DNA from: Chitinophagaceae bacterium UBA5175
Lineage (GTDB): Bacteria > Bacteroidota > Bacteroidia > Chitinophagales > Chitinophagaceae
Direction of reading: 5' to 3'
Assembly: GCA_002413325.1 (NCBI GenBank)
Contig: DHWT01000056.1
Span: forward strand, 1-7,439
Length of the DNA stretch: 7,439 bases
The notes under the pieces are model-generated. The model was given only the letters and a program-made list of their open reading frames with translations, was not told where the DNA came from and searched no databases. Below are positions 1 through 5,191 of this stretch, one piece after another. Every line of letters starts with the position of its first letter. Within the stretch, counting starts at the first letter, position 1. Both the position numbers and the translations under genes were made by a program.

Positions 1-31
1 TTAAAATAGCTACTAATCAGAGCCTTAACCA

Positions 32-67
32 AAAGTCCCGGTGTTTCCACATCGGGGCTTTCTTTTT
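32..67 (+). terminator. Rho-independent terminator of a plus-strand gene left of the window
   Basis: Arms 32-44 and 49-61 pair over 13 bp (two G-T wobbles) around a TTCC loop, and the 3' side runs into a T-rich tail at 59-67. The tail is stronger in the plus direction. On the minus strand only four T follow the stem, so it may also end the sco transcript, but less efficiently. No coding sequence is recognisable in bases 1-31, which look like the 3' untranslated end of a gene outside the window. Confidence 0.85.
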
Positions 68-154
68 ACGCTGGCCGATTTTTGTTGTTTTATCTGATAA
101 TTCAAAGAGCCGCGAATATTTTACCAGGGTCAACCGTCAACAGGCATCGATAAA

Positions 155-763
155 TTATTCCTTCAGCAACTCATCAATCTGATGTTGCATTTCATTCAAT
201 TCATTTTTTTCAAGACCATCTATGATGGATCTGACCTGCCCCTTTTTATCCACGAGTGCAAAAAACTGGGTATGGATAAACTGTTCCGTAATGGGTGAAA
301 AATTATTTTTCGGATCATCCAGCAGGTAACTCGCCCTCGCGGCCAGATACAAAGAATCTTTTGTGCCTGTCAGGAAAATCCAATGGCGGGCATCAACACC
401 CAAAGAGTCTGCATAATGCTTCAATCTGCCCACGCTGTCTGTGGAAGGATCAACGGTATGGGAAAGAATTAAAAAATCCGGTTCGTTTTTATATTTTTCA
501 TAAACGGCCAGGAGGTTGGTATTCAGCTTCGGACAAATTCCATGACAGGTGGTGAAAAAAAATTCTGCAATATAAACTTTGCCTGCCACCTCCCGGTTGG
601 TGATTCTTTCACCATCCTGATCCAGGAAGGAAAATGACTGCACTTTATTTAGAACAGGCAGGCTTACTTTCCCGAAACCGGGTATTATTTTCGTAAGCAT
701 AAAATAAAATCCGATAATCAGGACCAGAAAAAAAAGAGAATAAAACCAGACTTTCTTGTTCAT
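155..763 (-). CDS. SCO1/SenC family copper chaperone
   Basis: This is a membrane-anchored thioredoxin-fold protein of the SCO1/SenC/PrrC family, whose members deliver copper to, or reduce, the CuA site of cytochrome c oxidase outside the cytoplasmic membrane. At 202 aa it has normal family length. A single N-terminal membrane segment (about residues 5-23) is followed by the domain. The copper-binding CxxxC is at C73/C77 (TTCHGICPKL). The family DPxxDxxxxLxxYA stretch is at 105-118, and the third metal ligand, a histidine, is at H164 in FIHTQFFALVD. All key residues are therefore present. The start is fixed by the hydrophobic anchor and by a promoter only a few bases upstream. It is divergent from the merC-like gene and no oxidase gene is visible. 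A role in copper-dependent redox sensing is the main alternative. Confidence 0.93.
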   Translation of the reverse strand: MNKKVWFYSLFFLVLIIGFYFMLTKIIPGFGKVSLPVLNKVQSFSFLDQDGERITNREVAGKVYIAEFFFTTCHGICPKLNTNLLAVYEKYKNEPDFLILSHTVDPSTDSVGRLKHYADSLGVDARHWIFLTGTKDSLYLAARASYLLDDPKNNFSPITEQFIHTQFFALVDKKGQVRSIIDGLEKNELNEMQHQIDELLKE

Positions 764-770
764 ATAACTG

Positions 771-799
771 CAAAATTACTCCTCCCGGTCGGGAGCAAA
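771..799 (-). promoter_or_regulatory. Bacteroidota-type promoter of the sco gene
   Basis: Read on the minus strand, TTTG (796-799) is followed by 17 bp and then TAATTTTG (771-778), matching the Bacteroidota consensus TTTG / TAnnTTTG. The -7 box ends 7 bp before the ATG at 763, so the transcript should be leaderless or nearly so. The spacer contains the dyad at 782-795. Confidence 0.65.
782..795. promoter_or_regulatory. Perfect dyad CTCCCG-GT-CGGGAG, candidate operator
   Basis: Six-base arms form a perfect inverted repeat with a GT centre. It sits wholly inside the spacer between the -33 and -7 boxes of the sco promoter, where a bound protein would block or remodel RNA polymerase. It could also form a short hairpin in DNA, but it lies upstream of the expected transcript start, so an RNA role is unlikely. 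No known regulator site was recognised. Confidence 0.4.
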
Positions 800-800
800 A

Positions 801-818
801 AGTTTAGCGTAATAAACT
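801..818. promoter_or_regulatory. Perfect dyad AGTTTA-N6-TAAACT, candidate operator
   Basis: Six-base arms (801-806 and 813-818) form a perfect inverted repeat separated by GCGTAA. The right arm shares its last base with the -7 box of the merC-like gene. It replaces the position where a -33 box would be sought, which fits a binding site for a dimeric regulator. The regulator is not identifiable from this sequence. Confidence 0.4.
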
Positions 819-825
819 AACTTTG
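818..825 (+). promoter_or_regulatory. -7 box of the merC-like gene (TAACTTTG)
   Basis: TAACTTTG fits TAnnTTTG exactly and ends 10 bp before the ATG at 836, predicting a leader of only about five bases. No good TTTG is found 17-23 bp upstream; the dyad at 801-818 lies there instead. Confidence 0.6.
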
Positions 826-835
826 CAGCCCATCT

Positions 836-1240
836 ATGAAATTTAAGATAAATCCGGACTTACTCGGAATCGGAGCCTCCCTTGCCTGTGCGATCCATTG
901 TGCCGTTTTGCCACTTTCCCTGTCCGGCCTGTCCGTTTTCGGTGTCAATATCGTGCATAATTTCTGGTTTGAATCGGGCATGATCCTCCTGGCTTTCGTA
1001 GTGGGTACCATGTCCCTGCGCCACGGTTTTATCCGGCATCACCGGAGCCCCGTGCCTTTTATGTTATTTGCAACCGGCATCCTTTTCCTGCTTGCAAAGC
1101 AGTATTGGCAGGTTTATGAGCTTATTTTACTCCCTTTTGCCGTTATTTTGATCGTTTCTGCCCATATTTTCAATATCCGGTTCTCCAGGAATTTTCATAA
1201 AAACCGGGAACAAACCGTCGAAAACGGTTGTTTACATTAA
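836..1240 (+). CDS. MerC-domain integral membrane protein
   Basis: This is a 134-aa membrane protein of the MerC family. Classical MerC imports Hg(II) in mercury-resistance operons; the stand-alone versions common in Bacteroidota have no established substrate and may handle other metals. About four membrane segments are visible (roughly residues 10-30, 45-62, 73-88, 92-112). The diagnostic cysteine pair is in the first segment, C18/C22 in ACAIHCAVLP. Histidines cluster in the loop at H63, H68 and H69, and the C-terminus ends in NGCLH with a further Cys132 and His134. There is no merA, merT, merP or merR nearby, so mercury resistance should not be assumed. Divergence from sco over a short shared control region hints at metal-linked regulation, which is inference. 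Confidence 0.85.
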   Translation: MKFKINPDLLGIGASLACAIHCAVLPLSLSGLSVFGVNIVHNFWFESGMILLAFVVGTMSLRHGFIRHHRSPVPFMLFATGILFLLAKQYWQVYELILLPFAVILIVSAHIFNIRFSRNFHKNREQTVENGCLH

Positions 1241-1286
1241 AAAGAATTCAATAAATCGCGATTGCCGTTCTTTTGCAGAAAAGCCC

Positions 1287-1327
1287 CCTGATCCGGTAAA
1301 CCTTTGTAAAAAGATTCCGGTTTCAGG
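1287..1327. repeat. Imperfect inverted repeat after the merC-like gene
   Basis: Arms CCTGAtCCGG (1287-1296) and CCGGttTCAGG (1317-1327) are complementary apart from one unpaired central position, with a 20-base loop. No T-run follows directly, so it is not a textbook terminator, but it lies about 45 bp past the merC-like stop and may help end that transcript. Confidence 0.3.
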
Positions 1328-1335
1328 CAAAAAAA

Positions 1336-1360
1336 CGGCGTTCAGTCTGATGCTTTAGGC
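1336..1360 (+). repeat. 25-bp promoter-proximal block, copy 1 (upstream of the nifU-like gene)
   Basis: This block begins CGGCGTTCAG and ends TTTAGGC. It matches the minus-strand block at 6782-6806 at 21 of 25 positions without gaps. It ends 18 bp before the -7 box at 1379. A second TTAGGC-like unit follows at 1362-1367. The function is unknown; it may be an extended upstream promoter element or a dispersed intergenic repeat. Confidence 0.5.
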
Positions 1361-1378
1361 ATTAGGCGGCAAAACTGT

Positions 1379-1386
1379 TAAATTTG
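1379..1386 (+). promoter_or_regulatory. -7 box of the nifU-pnuC-nadR-like operon (TAAATTTG)
   Basis: TAAATTTG matches TAnnTTTG and lies 17 bp before the ATG at 1404. There is no exact TTTG at the expected -33 position; the end of the 25-bp block (TTTAGGC) occupies that region instead. The whole three-gene plus-strand operon is probably driven from here. Confidence 0.6.
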
Positions 1387-1403
1387 CACTTCAAATAAGC
1401 ATT

Positions 1404-1997
1404 ATGATAAAAACAGGAAATCCGGTCATCAGTATCTATACTGAAATGACACCAAATCCCGAAACGATGAAGTTTGTAGCCAACAAACTCTTATATCCGG
1501 GTAAAAGCATTGATTTCCCCGATGTGGAGTCGGCCAAACCCTCGCCCCTGGCTATTGAATTGTTTGGATTTCCCTTCATTAAAAGCATTTTCATTGCCAG
1601 CAATTTCGTTACCATGACGAAGACCTCCGATACGGACTGGACCGATGTAATCCCTTCCATCCGGCAGTTCCTGAAAGATTACCTGGAAGATGCCAAGACC
1701 GTTATCAACGAAGAGGAAATTACCATCGCCCATTCAGATGGCAATGCCATTGGTGCGGACGACGATGATGTGGTAAAAAGGATCAAGGAACTCCTGGAAA
1801 GTTATGTAAAGCCCGCTGTTGAAATGGACGGAGGTGCCATCCAGTTCAAAAGTTATAATGAAGGCGTTGTCAACCTGATGCTTCAGGGGTCCTGTTCCGG
1901 TTGTCCTTCTTCCATGATCACCCTGAAAGCAGGCATTGAGGGTATGATGAAACGTATGATTCCCGAAGTGAAGGAAGTGGTGGCCGAAGCAGAATAA
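1404..1997 (+). CDS. NifU/Nfu-type Fe-S cluster carrier
   Basis: This is a 197-aa cytoplasmic scaffold or carrier protein that holds an Fe-S cluster and passes it to apoproteins. It has two domains. The N-terminal Nfu_N-type domain (about 9-95) opens with YTEMTPNPETMKFV. The C-terminal NifU domain (about 118-190) contains MDGG at 141-144 and the cluster-binding CxxC at C164/C167 in GSCSGCPSSM. Length and order fit the Nfu1-like proteins of Bacteroidota. The start at 1404 is preferred over the internal ATG at 1446 because the longer N-terminus is typical of the family and follows a promoter at the right distance. The stop overlaps the pnuC start by one base (TAATG), so translation of the two is probably coupled. 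A linker rich in D and E separates the domains. Confidence 0.93.
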   Translation: MIKTGNPVISIYTEMTPNPETMKFVANKLLYPGKSIDFPDVESAKPSPLAIELFGFPFIKSIFIASNFVTMTKTSDTDWTDVIPSIRQFLKDYLEDAKTVINEEEITIAHSDGNAIGADDDDVVKRIKELLESYVKPAVEMDGGAIQFKSYNEGVVNLMLQGSCSGCPSSMITLKAGIEGMMKRMIPEVKEVVAEAE

Positions 1998-2605
1998 TGC
2001 AGCAAATCGTATCGCAATTCATCAACGACCTCCATCAAACCACGTTGTTTGAATTTATTGCTGTTGTATTGGGCATTTCAAGTGTCATTTTTTCCCGTAA
2101 AGAACATATACTCGTTTATCCCGTAGGCATGGTGAGTACCGGAATATATATCTGGCTCTACATCACACATGGTCTCTATGCGGATGCATCGGTGAATTTC
2201 TATTATACCGTCATGAGCGTTGCGGGCTGGGTGATGTGGTCGAAAAAGACCGATGGAAAACCGGCTTTATCCGTCACGGCTTCTTCTAAAAGGGACTGGA
2301 GAAATACCTGGATCTTTTTTTTCAGCTGCTGGGTGATTTTATATTTTCTGCTCAGGCGCTTTACCGACAGCACGGTGCCCATTGCTGACAGTTTTACTTC
2401 TGCTGCCGCGTTTACCGGCATGTGGCTGATGAATAAAAAGAAACTGGAAAACTGGACCTGGTGGATCATCACGGACCTGGCTTCCGTCCCGCTTAACTTT
2501 TACAAACACCTTGTCTTTACCAGCTTCCAATACCTGGTTTTCCTGATCCTGGCCGTAATGGGTTATATTACCTGGAGAAAAAAAATCCCGCATGCCGCCA
2601 CTTAA
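1997..2605 (+). CDS. pnuC: PnuC-family vitamin-precursor transporter, probably nicotinamide riboside
   Basis: This 202-aa inner-membrane transporter of the Pnu family works by facilitated diffusion; the imported vitamin precursor is trapped by phosphorylation inside. About seven membrane segments are visible. Family stretches are YPVGMVSTGIYIWL (41-54), NFYYTVMSVAGWVMW (67-81), ITDLASVPLNFYK (158-170) and the C-terminal LAVMGYITWRK (185-195). Pnu proteins differ in substrate (nicotinamide riboside for PnuC, thiamine for PnuT, riboflavin for PnuX). The overlapping NadR-type kinase gene downstream favours nicotinamide riboside. The gene starts inside the nifU-like stop codon, so no separate promoter or riboswitch can lie directly upstream. 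Family assignment is firm; substrate is inferred from context. Confidence 0.9.
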   Translation: MQQIVSQFINDLHQTTLFEFIAVVLGISSVIFSRKEHILVYPVGMVSTGIYIWLYITHGLYADASVNFYYTVMSVAGWVMWSKKTDGKPALSVTASSKRDWRNTWIFFFSCWVILYFLLRRFTDSTVPIADSFTSAAAFTGMWLMNKKKLENWTWWIITDLASVPLNFYKHLVFTSFQYLVFLILAVMGYITWRKKIPHAAT

Positions 2606-3119
2606 AAAAATTGTGGTCACCGGTCCTGAGTCCACCGGGAAAAGCACCCTTTCCGGGCAGCTGGCATTGAAATATCAAACCCAATGGGTCCCGGAATTTG
2701 CGCGGGAATATCTGACGGCACTGGGGCGCCCCTATACGTATGACGACCTGCTGATCATTGCCAGGGGGCAAATAGCCTTGGAGGACCGCATCACGGCCAC
2801 TTTAAAATCGCCCCTGGTATTTATGGATACGGATCTTTATGTGATAAAAGTGTGGTGCGAATATGTTTTTGGAAAATGTCATCCGTTTATCCTGGACGAA
2901 ATCGTGAAAAGAAAATACGACGCATATTTGCTTTGCAATACGGATCTGCCCTGGGTGGCGGATACCTTACGCGAATACCCGGATCACAAAACCCGCTATC
3001 AGCTATACCATATATATAAGGACCTGCTGATCAACCAGCATACTCCATGGTTTGACATCAGCGGGGGTTATGAAGAAAGATTACAAAAAGCGATACAATA
3101 CGTGGATCGTTTATCGTAA
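2592..3119 (+). CDS. NadR-type ribosylnicotinamide kinase (stand-alone kinase domain)
   Basis: This 175-aa P-loop kinase resembles the C-terminal domain of NadR, which phosphorylates nicotinamide riboside to NMN with ATP. The Walker A is GPESTGKST (11-19), a Walker-B-like FMDTD is at 77-81, and the NadR lid-like stretch DLPWVADTLR is at 118-127. Neither the helix-turn-helix nor the NMN adenylyltransferase domain of enterobacterial NadR is present, so this protein neither represses nor completes NAD synthesis; the adenylyl transfer must be done elsewhere. It overlaps pnuC by 14 bp in another frame, a sign of coupled expression and of a transport-and-trap pair. The purine-rich GGAGAAA at 2574-2580 might help re-initiation. 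Another small-molecule kinase activity is possible but less likely. Confidence 0.88.
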   Translation: MPPLKKIVVTGPESTGKSTLSGQLALKYQTQWVPEFAREYLTALGRPYTYDDLLIIARGQIALEDRITATLKSPLVFMDTDLYVIKVWCEYVFGKCHPFILDEIVKRKYDAYLLCNTDLPWVADTLREYPDHKTRYQLYHIYKDLLINQHTPWFDISGGYEERLQKAIQYVDRLS

Positions 3120-3172
3120 ATCGGGGTCCGGGTATATGTTTCCGATATTCGGTCCACAATAAATGATTTACG
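3115..3172. repeat. Nested inverted repeats between convergent genes
   Basis: Outer perfect arms CGTAAATC (3115-3122) and GATTTACG (3165-3172) enclose an inner 8-bp stem (3128-3135 with 3145-3152, two G-T pairs, 9-base loop). The left outer arm overlaps the stop codon of the kinase gene. No T-run follows, so a classic intrinsic terminator is not shown, but the position between two convergent genes suits a two-way transcript end. Confidence 0.35.
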
Positions 3173-3194
3173 AGAAGTTCCGGGTTTTAGCGCC

Positions 3195-3896
3195 CTATTG
3201 CAGGAGTTTAATAATATCCGGATCATCCTGCAGGTGGCGCATCTGGTTCAGGATCCAGGGGTACCGGGCAGCCACGTGGCCGGACAGGGGCCGGATCGTA
3301 TACATCTTAGGATTCGGCAAACAGGCCGCAATCATCGCAGCCTCCATCCGGTTCAGATTTTTTGCATGTTTGTTGAAGTAGTTCAGGGCCGCCGCATCGA
3401 TACCGAATACACCTTTCCCCATTTCACTGATGTTCAGGTACATTTGAAGAATTCTTTTTTTACCCCAGAACTTTTCAATCATAAACGTGAAATAGACTTC
3501 CAGGGCTTTCCTGATCCAGCTTCTGCCCTGCCATAAAAAAACATTTTTAGCCACCTGCTGCGAAATGGTGCTAGCCCCATGGAGTGACTTGCTTTTCTGG
3601 TTGTGTTTCATGGCTTTTTCGATACTCTTAAAATCGAATCCATCGTGGTCGGGAAAGAGCTGGTCTTCGGAGGCGATCACACCGAGTTTTGCATAAGGAG
3701 AAATGGCGTCCATAGATACATAATTCCTTTTTAAACCATACCCATGAAAAAAACTGCCCAGCTGGGTCAGCGTCACAGGTGGATTGACCCATTTCAAAAT
3801 CAGGATATAAAAAAATTGCAGGAAAAAGAAAAACAGGAAGATCCTTTTGATCCACCTCCAGGTACGCGGAACAATTCCTTTCGTTTTAATGGGCAT
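3195..3896 (-). CDS. mtgA: Monofunctional biosynthetic peptidoglycan transglycosylase
   Basis: This 233-aa GT51 glycosyltransferase polymerises lipid II into glycan strands on the outer face of the cytoplasmic membrane, without a transpeptidase domain. An N-terminal anchor (about 15-36) is followed by the GT51 motifs in order. ASEDQLFPDHDGFD (75-88) holds the catalytic Glu77. GASTISQQVAKN (107-118) is followed by the R/K-rich WIRKALE. RILQMYLNISEMGKGVFGID (148-167) is the third motif. The third motif has Gln151 where many family members have Glu in ILExYLN; this is not the catalytic position and probably tolerated. Length fits MtgA and excludes a bifunctional class A PBP. It overlaps the preceding unknown gene by 11 bp and probably depends on that gene's promoter or one further upstream. 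Confidence 0.93.
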   Translation of the reverse strand: MPIKTKGIVPRTWRWIKRIFLFFFFLQFFYILILKWVNPPVTLTQLGSFFHGYGLKRNYVSMDAISPYAKLGVIASEDQLFPDHDGFDFKSIEKAMKHNQKSKSLHGASTISQQVAKNVFLWQGRSWIRKALEVYFTFMIEKFWGKKRILQMYLNISEMGKGVFGIDAAALNYFNKHAKNLNRMEAAMIAACLPNPKMYTIRPLSGHVAARYPWILNQMRHLQDDPDIIKLLQ

Positions 3897-4440
3897 CAGG
3901 CTGCTTTGCGGGTTCAGTTGGTTTCAGTACCGGATCCTTTTCGTACAACGGACTTTCAACCCGTATATTCATGTATTGCAAAGTATATTTTTTACCGATC
4001 GGATAATTTTTATAGCGGGCCCTTTTTAATAAAAGACCTCCCAGTATCAGGGCGCCGGAAACAATCCAGCCGGATGTCCTGACCCAGCTTCCCGAATTTT
4101 CGTGGGTATATATCCCGTTCGCAACATTCAGGAAGAGCACACCTACCCCGGCAATGATCAGGATGGTGCCGTCGGTTTGATAATTCCAGTTGGTAAAATC
4201 CCGGCGCATGGTTTTTATCTCACGAACATGAAACGGGATGTTATTGATAAAAACACTGTCATTCCGCAAATCCGTAAGCGTACCGCCCAGCCACTGTTCG
4301 TAAATGGTTTCAAATATGATCGGCTGTCCGGGTGCATAGATTTTAATATTTTTACCGTTTTTCTTAAGAATCAATACATCGGTTTGGGCATGACTGACCA
4401 GGGGAATCAAAAAAATAAACGCCGTTATGATTTTCTTCAT
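3886..4440 (-). CDS. Exported or membrane protein of unknown function, coupled to mtgA
   Basis: The family is not recognised. The 184-aa protein begins with a clear signal peptide (about 1-18, predicted cleavage after SHA, before QTD). A soluble region of beta-like character follows (20-85), including the stretch GTLTDLRNDSVFINNIPFHV (53-72). Two hydrophobic segments at about 91-110 and 122-139 are separated by a short polar loop, and the tail (140-184) is proline- and lysine-containing. After signal cleavage it would be a two-pass membrane protein with a periplasmic N-terminal domain. Its stop overlaps the start of mtgA by 11 bp, and only 27 bp separate it from the upstream lysE-type gene. 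The arrangement suggests an envelope role, which is inference. A poor -7-like TATATTTT lies just upstream of its start, too weak to call. Confidence 0.8.
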   Translation of the reverse strand: MKKIITAFIFLIPLVSHAQTDVLILKKNGKNIKIYAPGQPIIFETIYEQWLGGTLTDLRNDSVFINNIPFHVREIKTMRRDFTNWNYQTDGTILIIAGVGVLFLNVANGIYTHENSGSWVRTSGWIVSGALILGGLLLKRARYKNYPIGKKYTLQYMNIRVESPLYEKDPVLKPTEPAKQPDAH

Positions 4441-4467
4441 AATTGAAAAATATAACTCCCCGTTTTC

Positions 4468-5112
4468 TTACCTGATCCGGCTGTGGAGAAATATCACCCC
4501 ATAAAGTAAAGCCATTCCGAAGGCAACCAGAATGGCCCCGGAGATCTTATTGATTATGGAGAGATTATGTACGGTCAGTTTTTTGCGCAGATTACCAGCC
4601 ATCATCACTTTCCCCGAATCGGCAGCCATATTGACCAGGAGACAAACTGAAAATATGGTGATCCTTTGCTGAAGGGTATGCGTCAAGGCGAGCACGGTGG
4701 CATTTCCGAGCCAGAATACCAGCACCCCCGGATTGAGGGTATTGATTATAAATCCGGATGCAAAAATCCGGAACATCTGCTGGAAGCTTAAATGATGCCG
4801 GTGTTCGTCTCCCCCGGTAGATTTTATATGAACTTTCTTGAAAAAGAAAAAATAAATGCCCATGGCGATCAGAAAACTGCTGCCACTATAGCCGATCAGT
4901 TTTTTGTATTCGAGCAGCATAGCCACCCATTCTGTAAATACATTGCTTAGAATAACCAGGATCACATCACTTAACCACACGCCGGCAACAAAACTGAACC
5001 CCCCTTTATGGCCAACTGTAATACTCTGTTTAATAATCGTGAAAATGATCGGTCCTACGGATAATGCTAGTACAACTCCGAGCGCTAATCCTTTCAGTAT
5101 GGCTTCGACCAT
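4468..5112 (-). CDS. LysE/RhtB-family exporter
   Basis: This 214-aa inner-membrane protein belongs to the LysE superfamily, whose characterised members export amino acids or their derivatives using the membrane potential or proton gradient. About six hydrophobic segments are visible. Family features are the N-terminal ALSVGPIIFTIIKQS (16-30), the conserved Asp49 in GVWLSDV, and NTLNPGVLVFWLG (124-136), corresponding to the NPK/NPG motif before the fourth segment. A His-rich cytoplasmic loop (EHRHH, 103-107) sits in the middle. Substrate cannot be read from sequence. It lies 79 bp after the GH3 gene on the same strand. A -7-like TATTTTCG (5139-5146, minus) could provide its own promoter but matches the consensus imperfectly, so co-transcription with GH3 is equally possible. 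Confidence 0.85.
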   Translation of the reverse strand: MVEAILKGLALGVVLALSVGPIIFTIIKQSITVGHKGGFSFVAGVWLSDVILVILSNVFTEWVAMLLEYKKLIGYSGSSFLIAMGIYFFFFKKVHIKSTGGDEHRHHLSFQQMFRIFASGFIINTLNPGVLVFWLGNATVLALTHTLQQRITIFSVCLLVNMAADSGKVMMAGNLRKKLTVHNLSIINKISGAILVAFGMALLYGVIFLHSRIR

Positions 5113-5191
5113 GCGATATAATTTTTACCGGCGGTACACGAAAATAACCTAACCCGAAAAATAGAATAATATTTCTCATTTTAATTAATAA

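Noticed and set aside
3..180. Open plus-strand frame running through the left edge
   Set aside because: It would read straight through the strong terminator hairpin at 32-67 and into the antisense of sco, with no recognisable protein.
836..1240. Mercury-resistance operon
   Set aside because: Only a MerC-like protein is present; there is no merA, merT, merP, merR or mobile element.
1987..1999. TPP or other riboswitch upstream of pnuC
   Set aside because: The pnuC start lies inside the preceding stop codon, so no leader RNA exists there. The short leader before the nifU-like gene (about 12 bases) is also too small.
3163..3536. Plus-strand open frames antisense to mtgA
   Set aside because: The opposite strand encodes the complete GT51 motifs; the plus-strand translations are low in recognisable structure.
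4102..4446. Plus-strand open frame (114 aa) opposite the unknown envelope gene
   Set aside because: The minus-strand frame has a signal peptide, membrane segments and operon context; this translation has none of these.
5139..5146. Promoter for the LysE-type gene (TATTTTCG, minus strand)
   Set aside because: It deviates from TAnnTTTG at one of the three T positions and has no TTTG at the proper distance, so it is mentioned under the gene but not called.
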